64,000 nucleotides of DNA from CBDDKZ01 sp965230415. GTDB taxonomy: Bacteria > Bacteroidota > Bacteroidia > Cytophagales > JAAEPT01. The stretch lies in contig CBDDKZ010000005.1 in NCBI GenBank assembly GCA_965230415.1, positions 310,001 to 374,000 of the forward strand, given 5' to 3'. Below the pieces are notes generated by a model. It did not search any database and was not told where the DNA came from. It saw only the letters and a program-made list of their open reading frames with translations. Every line of letters starts with the position of its first letter. Position 1 is the first letter of the stretch. Below, piece by piece: positions 1-8,860 of the stretch. Both the position numbers and the translations under genes were made by a program.

Positions 1-57
1 AATGATTATTACTTTTCTCGATGCTATTATTACTAAACGTAAAGTGCAATCTCTGGC

Positions 58-603
58 TTAATTAGAATAATGAATAAATTGATCTTCAACTGCAATAGAA
101 GAGATAATTTCTCTTTCACTTAATTTTAAATCATCAGGCAGCAAACAAATAACAGTATCAATATCCCCTTGTGTTATCCTGTAAAACCCATCACTATTCA
201 AAAACGCTTCTGGTTTATTCAAAATCTCCTTGCACCCATTCTGGATAAAGCTCAATAAGTCACTTTCATTATCATATGTTTCCATAAAAGAAACACGATC
301 TTTGAACAACTGGATAAATTGATTAGTCTTTATACTCATATCTGGTTCAGAAAAAATCATATCTCTTAAAGTTGTATCCTCTTTCTCGGACTCAAAGCTT
401 GTCCTTGTTCCACACCATTCATATTCGAATTGCATCTCACCATTTGCTACAGAAACAAGATTCCTTAAAATCTGTCGAGATGAAAAAAAATCGAAATTAT
501 TTATATCAAGAAGTAGCGGATTCAATGATTCAAAAGATGTGAACAACTTAACCCGCCTTTTAGATTCAAGCTTTGAAATAAACACTCCATTACGATACTT
601 CAT
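58..603 (-). CDS. Probable immunity protein for the upstream EndoU-like toxin
   Basis: This 181-aa protein has no signal peptide or membrane segment and is mixed alpha/beta and acidic, as expected of a cytosolic protein. I do not recognise its family. The functional suggestion comes from context: its ATG lies 8 bp after the stop of the 2154-aa protein whose C-terminus looks like an EndoU nuclease, it is on the same strand, and it is the last gene visible in the unit. That is the classical place of the immunity gene of a polymorphic toxin. Composition supports a shared origin with the toxin tip: bases 301-360 have 16 G/C of 60. The alternative is an unrelated small cytosolic gene. The coding call is secure; the immunity role is inference. 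Confidence 0.85.
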   Translation of the reverse strand: MKYRNGVFISKLESKRRVKLFTSFESLNPLLLDINNFDFFSSRQILRNLVSVANGEMQFEYEWCGTRTSFESEKEDTTLRDMIFSEPDMSIKTNQFIQLFKDRVSFMETYDNESDLLSFIQNGCKEILNKPEAFLNSDGFYRITQGDIDTVICLLPDDLKLSEREIISSIAVEDQFIHYSN

Positions 604-611
604 GACACAAT

Positions 612-3600
612 TTATAATTTAGGAAAAGCTGACCCTATATCTGAGGACATATTTGCAAGATCTCCATTCACATACATCCCTATTTTAAACGTTCCGTCAC
701 TATTAAGACCACTGTAAATATTTGTAGTTGGATCTAAATCTGAAGCAGTTAAGTTCTTTCTAACATAAGCTATTTCTTCTAATATTTTATCATCAGTCCA
801 ATTTTCAGGGAACATAGAACTTCTTCCAGAACCTGGATTAATTCCGTCTGTACCTGTCTTTGGAAAGAAATTACCTGAACCTGGAGGTACTTCGATATCA
901 ACCTGAGCAGTATAAGGTAATTCGCCACCTTGAACATTCAATTTATTCGACAACCTGACCTGTCCTTTTGTTGCAGGATTGGCTGCTGTACCAACAGAAA
1001 CAATTGTAATATCATTTGGATTTGAGGGGTTAGGAATACCTGCATCTCCATGAATTGGATTAGGTAATTCAATTTCATCTAAATTTTTGTGATAGCCCGA
1101 AACTCTAATCTTATGTCCATATGACTTTGTTTCAACCTTAATCTCTCCACCAATATGCTTCTGTAGTTTAATATCATCTTTAACCTTTCGGAATGCTTGT
1201 AGAAAACTTATATCCGATCGAACAGTACTTGGAACATGCTTTATAGAATTCCAGCAATCAAAATAACCTGGATTATATTTAAGCCACCCCTCTAATTCTG
1301 GATTCAACTTTAAATCATCCGATAATTTGGTTAATGTTGGAACATCCGTTTTTAATACAGAGTTTAAATCATCTAGCACCTTCCAACTATCCACCAACTC
1401 AGGCTTTTGCTTGATGGAATTTTCAATGGCGTTTAAGTCCTCCGCAAAATCATCAATCTGGTTACTTGGAATACCTTTTAACTTTTGCAACAATGCTTCT
1501 GATAGGTCGTCAAACCAGCTAGGAGGGATTCCAGTTAAAGCGAATTTTTGTTTTACTAATGACAACAAATTCTCTATATCACTTGCACCATTGATTGCTC
1601 TAGAAATATTCTCAATAAGAGTTTGTAATTGCTTCCTAGCATCTAGTGTTAAATTTACACCTGTATTCAACACATTCTTCAGCGCATCAACAACCAAAGT
1701 ACCTTTTTGAATGAACTGATTCCCTACTTTCACCCAATTAAGCGCACCCAAGCCCGCTAATTGACCAACACCTGTCACCCATAATAAATCTTCGTACGTC
1801 TCTCGGCTCATTCCATGACTTAGAAAAAAGTCCCGCCCTAATAACAAGGCAATATCAGCAGTGGTAAATGCCAACTCTGCAATCACCATGGCGTACCTAA
1901 TCCCTTTTGCTGTTGCTAAGGTGGGGCCAGTAAACACCAGTGCGGCTATGTCTATTCCAATCTTAATTGCTAATCGGTTATTCTCATTATGTTGCCCCTC
2001 CATAATCGAATAGAAGGTAAAACCAGGAATTAGAGATAGTTTCCCTTTTGTAGCGCTTACTCCAGGTATATCTTTAGTGACATAAATCAAAAACCAATCA
2101 TTAAAAGGATGTAAGTATTTTTTGGGTTGATCAACAAAAATCATTGAATTTTTATACCATTTTCGTATAGTAAGTTCGATGATTCCATTATTATTCATTT
2201 CATCAATATAGATATACCAAAGCTCACCACTTTGATCCATTTTTTGATGGATACCATCCCAAAAATATATATTGTCGCGATTAAGATTTTCAAGAATTTT
2301 TGCTTCATACTCAGTTTCACCACCAAGCTTTTCTCTACTCTGTAAAGCAAATTCACCGGCCAAACGATCGAAATTACCATCGGTGATAAAATCAATATCG
2401 TTGAACTCATCTGCCAATAATTTTAAGAGTGACTTATTACCTATTTTGGTATTTAACAATTTCTGATGAAAAGAAGTAATATTAGTTTTTTCCTTAACAT
2501 TAAGGCATAACTTAAGAGCTACATCTTCATAAGAATACAATAACTTCAAAAGAGCAATGCGCGTTTCAACAGTCAATTCTTCATAATCTTCCTCTGCTAA
2601 CAAATTCAATAAATCTTCTACATGATCTTCGTCTGGATTCGACTTATTAGATTGACTTACTAATTCTTTTATTATCATTTCCCTGGCCAAGTCAGCTATA
2701 CCCGGCCTTTTGGCTTTTGAAGCGATATTACGCACCACATCCATGTGACTACACGCAATTTCAAGGACTGTATATTTAGCATTTCCAACTTCTTTAAATC
2801 GTATTTTTATCGTCGTATAATCCGTTTCGGTTTCGTCCAGATCATCATCGTAAAAGACATAAGAAAAATTAGTTCGCTCCTGAAAACCTACATAGTACTT
2901 AGAGAAATCAGCATACTTCTCGTCATTCCTTGTCATTTTCACCTTAGCACTGTAAGCACCTACCTTATATGGTCCTGGCGCAGCCCCTTGTTTAGTAGTA
3001 TAGTTACCAAAAACAAACCGTTTGGAAGAGGACCTACTCTTTATTTCTTCAAATAACTTATCATATAAAATCCTGTATCCGCCATGTGCAGCATCCTCTA
3101 CATTATCCAGTCCATAGATACTAAAACCAGGGTCTACAATCTGCTGCCATTGTGCACCAATAAGTTGCACTTCCGTATCGCCGAACTTATTGTCCATCAA
3201 ATTATTGGTACTACCTTCCGGCTGATTTCCGTCTACTATCCAGGTATGCCCTAACATTAATGCTCCGTGGCCAAGTTCATGGGCAATTGTTTTCACATTG
3301 GGGTTAGGGGCCAAAAATCCCACCTCTTTGTTCCGTGGCATGTAACCGAGAATATCACCGCCGTGATCATGGTGGGTGGATGTAAGTGCACCTACCTCGA
3401 ATAGGTAGTAGGTATTGCTTTCTTTCTGCTTACCCGTTTCGGCGAAATAAGCATCTTCAAGTGCTTTCATATCACCGGTATAGCGTTGCATCAAGCTGTG
3501 ATCTTCTATATCAAGAGTAATGCCTGCCGCTTGGAGGTAAGGTTCCGCAATTGTCACCGTAAATCTCACCTGAGGCACTTCGTAAATCTTATTCAACTTC

Positions 3601-6600
3601 GATGCGATATCAGCCGGTATGGAACCTTCCTTTTTTGGCACAATAACCACCTTCACAGCCTTATCTTCAACCTCCACCACGCGCACCTTACCAATTTTAT
3701 GTACAGCAGTATCTTGTTTATAAAGCGCGTAAACGCGCTTCACATTGGAGGGAATCGTAATTTCGAATTGCTTGTTACCTTTTGACACTGTTGGCAAAGC
3801 TTGTTCCGGGAGATCGATCACCTGCCCAAGCGTTCCGTTGCTTACAAATTTTAATTTGTCGGGATCGAAGTTATCCATTACCACCGTAGCCAGTAGCTTA
3901 CGTTCTTTGCCTTCGCTAATCACTACATGAGGCACCGGATACTCTTTTCCGTTTGGCGTCGGTGGGTCTTCATAAAATTTGCGTAAGATTTTAGCGCTTT
4001 GCCAGGCATCGAAATATTTTGCCTCCTCTGTGTTAATAGCGCTGAAGTTTACTCGATAAGTCGTGGTCGCATCCAGTCCGGTCAGTTCCATACCCAGCGC
4101 ATTTGACATTTGCACGAATTGGTTTAATAAACCTATGGCCGTTGTCAGTTCGTTGAGTATATCTTGCGGATCACCTCCTCCTTTTACCAACTCATCTATC
4201 GAGTTGTATAATTCTCTTATTGTTGTTACACCTTGCTCGAGGAGCTGGTCGGGGGGCCGGTTATTAAATTCTCCCGAACCATCATTACCTCCCAGGTTCG
4301 TCAGCGTGGTCAGCATTTGATCTATTTCATCCAAAGCGTCGAGCCCGGAATCTATAAGCTCGTTCGCTGTGTTGATAGCATCCACGAGGTCTTGCAGCTG
4401 ATCGCCGAGGTCGCCGAGTGGCTTCACTTTCGTGGCTGCTGCCCACACCCTTCCATCAGTAGCACAGAGGTTATCATCAATTTTTAAGTCTTTGAACTTC
4501 ATTCCCACTTCCACAAACTGCATGTAAGGCACCACCATGATAGCTCCTCCATGGTACAGCCCTCCACCGGAGCTGGAGCTTATGGAGTCAATTTCCATCT
4601 CAAAATCGGCCACGGTAAGCACATCACCCTTTTGAAGTGGACGCCCAAGGGGCGTTCCCGAAGGTGTGCAATTCCTAGAAATATCGCCACAGGTGAAATC
4701 GCCGCTGACTGGTCTTACTTCGGTTGCGACATCGCGGATATCACTATAAACAGCCTTTTCTTCTCCACAATAGCCCTGTACACGAATATTGTATTTTGTT
4801 CCCGGTTTGAGGTTGTTGAGATCCACGCTATTAGTTTGTACCACTTTCTGGTACCAATTTGAAATAGGCTGCTTATCAGCTTTATAAAATACCGTGTACT
4901 GATCGTGTCCATCGAGCAAGTCCCAACGCAGCGCAATACGGGTTTGAGTCACCGATGTGGTATCCACATTAATAACCTGTTGACATCTGCCATCAAAATC
5001 GCTTGGTGCTCCGGTATCGAAAGTTTGCAAATCGGTAAACAAACTATTCCCCCCTGATTTACATACGCAGCGCAGTTGGTATTCATAAACCGTCTGTGCG
5101 TTCAAAGCATTAAGGGTGATGCGGTTTTTGTTGCTCGTTTCTACTGTCCAATCTTCACTGCCTTCCACACGATACAGTACTTCATAACGCTGAGCGCCAC
5201 TTACTTTGTCCCAAAGCAATTTCACTTTTGTTGTACTTAGCACTTCGTGCACCACAGACACCGGTGGAAAACAATCACCGGTAGTTCCAATATCGTCATC
5301 AGCGGGATTGCCAATTTCAAAATACTTTAACTGGCTCTCTGCACTGCCGTTAACACAATGGAATGTAAGCAAGTAGGCGTAAGTAATACCGTAATTGATA
5401 TCATCAGGAATATTAAAAGCATGCTGCGGATCTTTTAGCCCCTCAATGGTCTTAAACTTTGAAACATTACTATTCTTGATCCCATAACTCAAGTCATAAT
5501 TGAGGTGTTCCGGAAAATGCTCCCATGTGAGCGTCGCTTCAGTTGCTTTTTCGTTCGTTTCGACTTGGGCTACGAACGGATCGGGAGCACCACAATTCCC
5601 TATGAAACCGTCGCTATCCGGGGTTAATGAAATGATTACTCCTTCCTTCTTGCTTTGGTCATCGCATTGCGCATCGATACGTAGCTCTCTATTAAGCTGA
5701 GAACTTGTAAAAGTTAGTGTAACGGTACTATCTGTGGTAGATAGAGCGGACCAATCGTCGGGTGTTCCTTCTTTACGATGATTGACCAGGTACGCTTCGA
5801 CACCATTATATCTTTCCCAGTTTAGTGTAAATTCATCTCCTTCTTTGCTTACGCCAATACGTTCGGGTGCTTCACAGACCTGAACCAGGTCCTCACTTGT
5901 GGTTACCGTCCCGAAGTACTTAGGGGCAGTCCATACGAGGCCGCAAGATGCTTTAACCTGCACCTCATAGGTGGTGCCCGGCTGTAAATTATCAATTGCT
6001 ATTTCTGTTTCTATCGTTGGATATATCTGCCAATTTTCGCTGGAGGCGAAAGGCCTTATATAAACTTCATAGGCGGTATTATCATCACTACCTGTCCAGG
6101 CAACACGCACTTGTCCGGCAGCTTCCGGGCTCATTGTTACTAATTCCGGCTGGGGACATGGGGCGGCATAATAAAAACTAAAGACTTCGCTATAACCGTT
6201 ATTTTTGAAATCACCACCATCCACATCATTCAAATCCTCGACACGAATACGCCATGCATAACGATTTCCAGGTTCAAGTAAGTTATCGTGAATCGTATAG
6301 TTATAGTTGGACATTACCAATTTCCTCTCAAACAATCGCCATGGTAAGTAACTTACTGCATAGTTCGGATCTTCATTTGGATCCTCCATTTTGTAAAGCT
6401 CAAGGGTATATTCTGCATTGATTAGCCCCGAAGTATGCCTTTTGAGCCAAATGAAATTTATAGGAGGTGCGACGCTTGCGTCAATGGTGCTATTGTTTGC
6501 CGGCATTATCAGCATAGGAGGGTCACTACGCATAATATCGGTAAAAGCAAAACCACTGGAAGAATTTGAAATCACCCTGTTAGTGACGAAATCAAGCACT

Positions 6601-7076
6601 TCTAATCGAAAGAAATAAAAACCTTCGGGCAGACTATTTAACTCCGCCCTGGAAACACCCCCAATATCCAGGTGATCCGGATCGAAAAAAGGTTTAAGTT
6701 CATTGCTGCTTCCCAAAATGAGTGGCATTCCCCCATTAAGTATATGTGCCGGTTGCAGCTGCATATACGCATTATTGGTACGCATGACAATATCTCCCGG
6801 ACCGGTAATAATCAAGCGAAACTTAACACGTAAAGAGGTCTGGGTAAAGTCTACCAAAGAAACCCGCGCCTGGTATTTATCTTGTAGTGAAGTCTGATAA
6901 TCACTTAATGACAAGGTGGGATTACGCAAGCTCGATTGTACGAACACCGGAAACACAATCTGTGCATGGGTGTAAAAGCCTAGCAACAAAGACAAGGCCA
7001 GTAGTAAAATCGATCTTATGCTATGGTTCCTAACTCTTGTCACCCTTATCCTTTTTTTTAGTTTCCTTTGGTTCAC
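612..7076 (-). CDS. TANFOR/Fn3 surface protein with metallopeptidase and C-terminal EndoU-like nuclease toxin
   Basis: This is a 2154-aa exported protein. A hydrophobic signal ending FYTHAQ lies at about residues 20-39. Residues ~40-300 match the N-terminal TANFOR region of large Bacteroidota surface proteins (cues: LPEGFYFFRLEVLD, FKNNGYSEV). About five Fn3 domains follow at ~305-795, most opening with Cys and carrying the W/Y-x-V/L core. A zinc-peptidase motif HELGHGALMLGHTW begins near residue 1265, with NLMDN as a possible Met-turn. Residues ~1675-1785 are hydrophobic, like pre-toxin regions. The last ~190 residues resemble bacterial EndoU nucleases: SGYH with H1996 (also H1988), a YTAQVDIE strand, then SSMFPENWTDDKILEEI. 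The family cuts RNA, often tRNA. No T9SS sorting domain is visible, so the export route is unclear. The ATG overlaps the upstream gene by 47 bp; a GTG 12 codons on is a possible start. GC falls sharply toward the C-terminus. Confidence 0.9.
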   Translation of the reverse strand: MNQRKLKKRIRVTRVRNHSIRSILLLALSLLLGFYTHAQIVFPVFVQSSLRNPTLSLSDYQTSLQDKYQARVSLVDFTQTSLRVKFRLIITGPGDIVMRTNNAYMQLQPAHILNGGMPLILGSSNELKPFFDPDHLDIGGVSRAELNSLPEGFYFFRLEVLDFVTNRVISNSSSGFAFTDIMRSDPPMLIMPANNSTIDASVAPPINFIWLKRHTSGLINAEYTLELYKMEDPNEDPNYAVSYLPWRLFERKLVMSNYNYTIHDNLLEPGNRYAWRIRVEDLNDVDGGDFKNNGYSEVFSFYYAAPCPQPELVTMSPEAAGQVRVAWTGSDDNTAYEVYIRPFASSENWQIYPTIETEIAIDNLQPGTTYEVQVKASCGLVWTAPKYFGTVTTSEDLVQVCEAPERIGVSKEGDEFTLNWERYNGVEAYLVNHRKEGTPDDWSALSTTDSTVTLTFTSSQLNRELRIDAQCDDQSKKEGVIISLTPDSDGFIGNCGAPDPFVAQVETNEKATEATLTWEHFPEHLNYDLSYGIKNSNVSKFKTIEGLKDPQHAFNIPDDINYGITYAYLLTFHCVNGSAESQLKYFEIGNPADDDIGTTGDCFPPVSVVHEVLSTTKVKLLWDKVSGAQRYEVLYRVEGSEDWTVETSNKNRITLNALNAQTVYEYQLRCVCKSGGNSLFTDLQTFDTGAPSDFDGRCQQVINVDTTSVTQTRIALRWDLLDGHDQYTVFYKADKQPISNWYQKVVQTNSVDLNNLKPGTKYNIRVQGYCGEEKAVYSDIRDVATEVRPVSGDFTCGDISRNCTPSGTPLGRPLQKGDVLTVADFEMEIDSISSSSGGGLYHGGAIMVVPYMQFVEVGMKFKDLKIDDNLCATDGRVWAAATKVKPLGDLGDQLQDLVDAINTANELIDSGLDALDEIDQMLTTLTNLGGNDGSGEFNNRPPDQLLEQGVTTIRELYNSIDELVKGGGDPQDILNELTTAIGLLNQFVQMSNALGMELTGLDATTTYRVNFSAINTEEAKYFDAWQSAKILRKFYEDPPTPNGKEYPVPHVVISEGKERKLLATVVMDNFDPDKLKFVSNGTLGQVIDLPEQALPTVSKGNKQFEITIPSNVKRVYALYKQDTAVHKIGKVRVVEVEDKAVKVVIVPKKEGSIPADIASKLNKIYEVPQVRFTVTIAEPYLQAAGITLDIEDHSLMQRYTGDMKALEDAYFAETGKQKESNTYYLFEVGALTSTHHDHGGDILGYMPRNKEVGFLAPNPNVKTIAHELGHGALMLGHTWIVDGNQPEGSTNNLMDNKFGDTEVQLIGAQWQQIVDPGFSIYGLDNVEDAAHGGYRILYDKLFEEIKSRSSSKRFVFGNYTTKQGAAPGPYKVGAYSAKVKMTRNDEKYADFSKYYVGFQERTNFSYVFYDDDLDETETDYTTIKIRFKEVGNAKYTVLEIACSHMDVVRNIASKAKRPGIADLAREMIIKELVSQSNKSNPDEDHVEDLLNLLAEEDYEELTVETRIALLKLLYSYEDVALKLCLNVKEKTNITSFHQKLLNTKIGNKSLLKLLADEFNDIDFITDGNFDRLAGEFALQSREKLGGETEYEAKILENLNRDNIYFWDGIHQKMDQSGELWYIYIDEMNNNGIIELTIRKWYKNSMIFVDQPKKYLHPFNDWFLIYVTKDIPGVSATKGKLSLIPGFTFYSIMEGQHNENNRLAIKIGIDIAALVFTGPTLATAKGIRYAMVIAELAFTTADIALLLGRDFFLSHGMSRETYEDLLWVTGVGQLAGLGALNWVKVGNQFIQKGTLVVDALKNVLNTGVNLTLDARKQLQTLIENISRAINGASDIENLLSLVKQKFALTGIPPSWFDDLSEALLQKLKGIPSNQIDDFAEDLNAIENSIKQKPELVDSWKVLDDLNSVLKTDVPTLTKLSDDLKLNPELEGWLKYNPGYFDCWNSIKHVPSTVRSDISFLQAFRKVKDDIKLQKHIGGEIKVETKSYGHKIRVSGYHKNLDEIELPNPIHGDAGIPNPSNPNDITIVSVGTAANPATKGQVRLSNKLNVQGGELPYTAQVDIEVPPGSGNFFPKTGTDGINPGSGRSSMFPENWTDDKILEEIAYVRKNLTASDLDPTTNIYSGLNSDGTFKIGMYVNGDLANMSSDIGSAFPKL

Positions 7077-8856
7077 CTTTACCCTTTTTCCTTCCCAAAT
7101 TAGAAGAAAAGGTGTAGCTATAACCTGCCGTCAAAACGAAATTATGCACCTCTCGGTCAAAGTCACTTGCGAGATCCGTTACATTCTGACTAAAAGTATA
7201 ATTAGCGTTTAGCGAAAAATTGTGTTTTTCTTTCAATGTATACCCCAGGTTAAGTGCTGCCCGGTAGAGCCTGTTTGTCAAAGTATCATCTGCGTATCGA
7301 TTATTCCAGGTAAGGGAGAGGCTGGTATTGAACTTCTTTTTAAAGAAGGCCTGCCCAATACTCATGGAAGCTCCGGCAAATAGAAACTTAAAAGCCTGCG
7401 ACACTTCCTGATTGGCGTTACCTGTTATTCCAACGCGGGTTCCGCTGGTGATAAAGGAATGATTATATCCTAAATTCCCGGTGTAGATTTCCGAATTTAC
7501 TAAAAGAGGTTCTCCTACCACTGCATTCCCCGTTTGTGTATAAGACGCCATGGTAGCAAAGCTCCCATTGTGTTTTTTATTTTCTATCAACACGTAGTTT
7601 AGACCTGCATTTCCCATTTGAATAATCTCTACCTGATTTAATGTATCGATATTGTCGAATGTAATCACGTCGTCAAATGATTGTTCAAAAGATTGGATAA
7701 AGGCATACCTCCTGGTATTTGAATAGCTGATACTTCCATTTATCCTACTGGAAAGGTTTAAGCCTATATTGATCATGCCCGTAAAATTAGTTGACTGTTC
7801 CAACTTCGTTTTCGATGTATTGTTACGCATCAATCCTGCGTTACCACTAATGGAAATCTTATTCTTAAACAACAGCGTAGAGAATGTAAGCGCTATATTC
7901 GAAAAGTCATTATTAAAATAATAAGCTCCCAGCGTGCGATAATCAGCTTCTATACGTTCATAAGCCACCCCTAAATTCATAAACCCGAGATTAGCGGTAA
8001 CATCACCATTCATCGCCCAGAAATACCTCGTACTTAAACGATTTCTCATCACAAATACTTTATCATAATTGTGTTGGTATTCAGTCTCACGTGCACGTGT
8101 ATCTCTGGTAATAGCTGTGCGCGCCACTTCAGCTTTTGTGGTAATCTTCTTAAAAAACTTCCTGGAACCTTTAAGGCTCATTACCACATTAGATTGAGGT
8201 GTCACCCCAACTGTATCCAATTTTTGTGCCAACGAGTTGTAATCATCCCATCCGGTAAACAAACTGTATTCTAACAAGTTGCCATTATTGGTATAGCCCA
8301 CCTTAAAGGCCGACCCTAACCTTCGGTAAGCAGGGCTCCCAAGATCACTAAACGGAATGGCTTTCGCCAAACGTCCGTACATAGCCGAGATATTCCACTT
8401 TTTTGATGGTTTCAATTCCATCCCAACGCCTAAAAATGGCACTCCACTAAAGGTATATTTCGAAAAAGTCATGCTTCTAACTCCAAAATGCCCTGTCACC
8501 CATTTATATCGAGGACTTATACCCACAATATTCATTGGTTGACTATATGTCACTTCCTGATTGGTATATCTAAACGACAAAGGAAACGAGAAATCTATTA
8601 AACTCACGTTGATATTACCAGACAATACCCAATTGAAAGGTTTTGTCCTTGGATAAATATCCTGCAACAACTTGCGCGTACTGGAATAATCGTAAATGCC
8701 ATTGGTACTAATCCCTCCGGACACTTTCACCATATCTTTCTTGCCTATCTTGTCCAGGTTTTGCGCATATAAAGCAAACGTGACAAAGAAGGTTACAACA
8801 CAAATAACCGCCTCTTTTGCTATAATATACCTAAACCTATGAACCAACGCTCTCAT
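7030..8856 (-). CDS. Outer-membrane beta-barrel protein of the giant-adhesin operon
   Basis: The predicted protein is ~608 aa from the ATG at 8856. That start gives a clean signal peptide (hydrophobic stretch ending FVTFALYAQ) and lies 4 bp after the stop of the adhesin gene. A further upstream ATG at 8913 would add 19 residues inside the adhesin frame and spoil the signal. The mature part is full of alternating hydrophobic/polar strands, with aromatic girdle residues and Asn/Thr-rich turns (for example LNLGYTLKEKHNFSLNANY), the pattern of a porin-like barrel. The end is an unusual lysine-rich tail rather than a terminal aromatic. It is roughly twice the usual length of PorP/SprF proteins and I do not place it in that family. 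Its position between an adhesin and a toxin carrier suggests a role in export or anchoring of those proteins (inference). Confidence 0.85.
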   Translation of the reverse strand: MRALVHRFRYIIAKEAVICVVTFFVTFALYAQNLDKIGKKDMVKVSGGISTNGIYDYSSTRKLLQDIYPRTKPFNWVLSGNINVSLIDFSFPLSFRYTNQEVTYSQPMNIVGISPRYKWVTGHFGVRSMTFSKYTFSGVPFLGVGMELKPSKKWNISAMYGRLAKAIPFSDLGSPAYRRLGSAFKVGYTNNGNLLEYSLFTGWDDYNSLAQKLDTVGVTPQSNVVMSLKGSRKFFKKITTKAEVARTAITRDTRARETEYQHNYDKVFVMRNRLSTRYFWAMNGDVTANLGFMNLGVAYERIEADYRTLGAYYFNNDFSNIALTFSTLLFKNKISISGNAGLMRNNTSKTKLEQSTNFTGMINIGLNLSSRINGSISYSNTRRYAFIQSFEQSFDDVITFDNIDTLNQVEIIQMGNAGLNYVLIENKKHNGSFATMASYTQTGNAVVGEPLLVNSEIYTGNLGYNHSFITSGTRVGITGNANQEVSQAFKFLFAGASMSIGQAFFKKKFNTSLSLTWNNRYADDTLTNRLYRAALNLGYTLKEKHNFSLNANYTFSQNVTDLASDFDREVHNFVLTAGYSYTFSSNLGRKKGKGEPKETKKKDKGDKS

Positions 8857-8860
8857 AAAG

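Noticed and set aside
1327..1710. 127-codon plus-strand open frame inside the toxin gene
   Set aside because: It is antisense to a well-supported gene, with low-complexity composition and no recognisable domain.
7030..8856. Assignment of the barrel as PorP/SprF
   Set aside because: PorP/SprF proteins are about 300 aa and usually begin with a characteristic conserved region; this one is twice as long with a Lys-rich tail.
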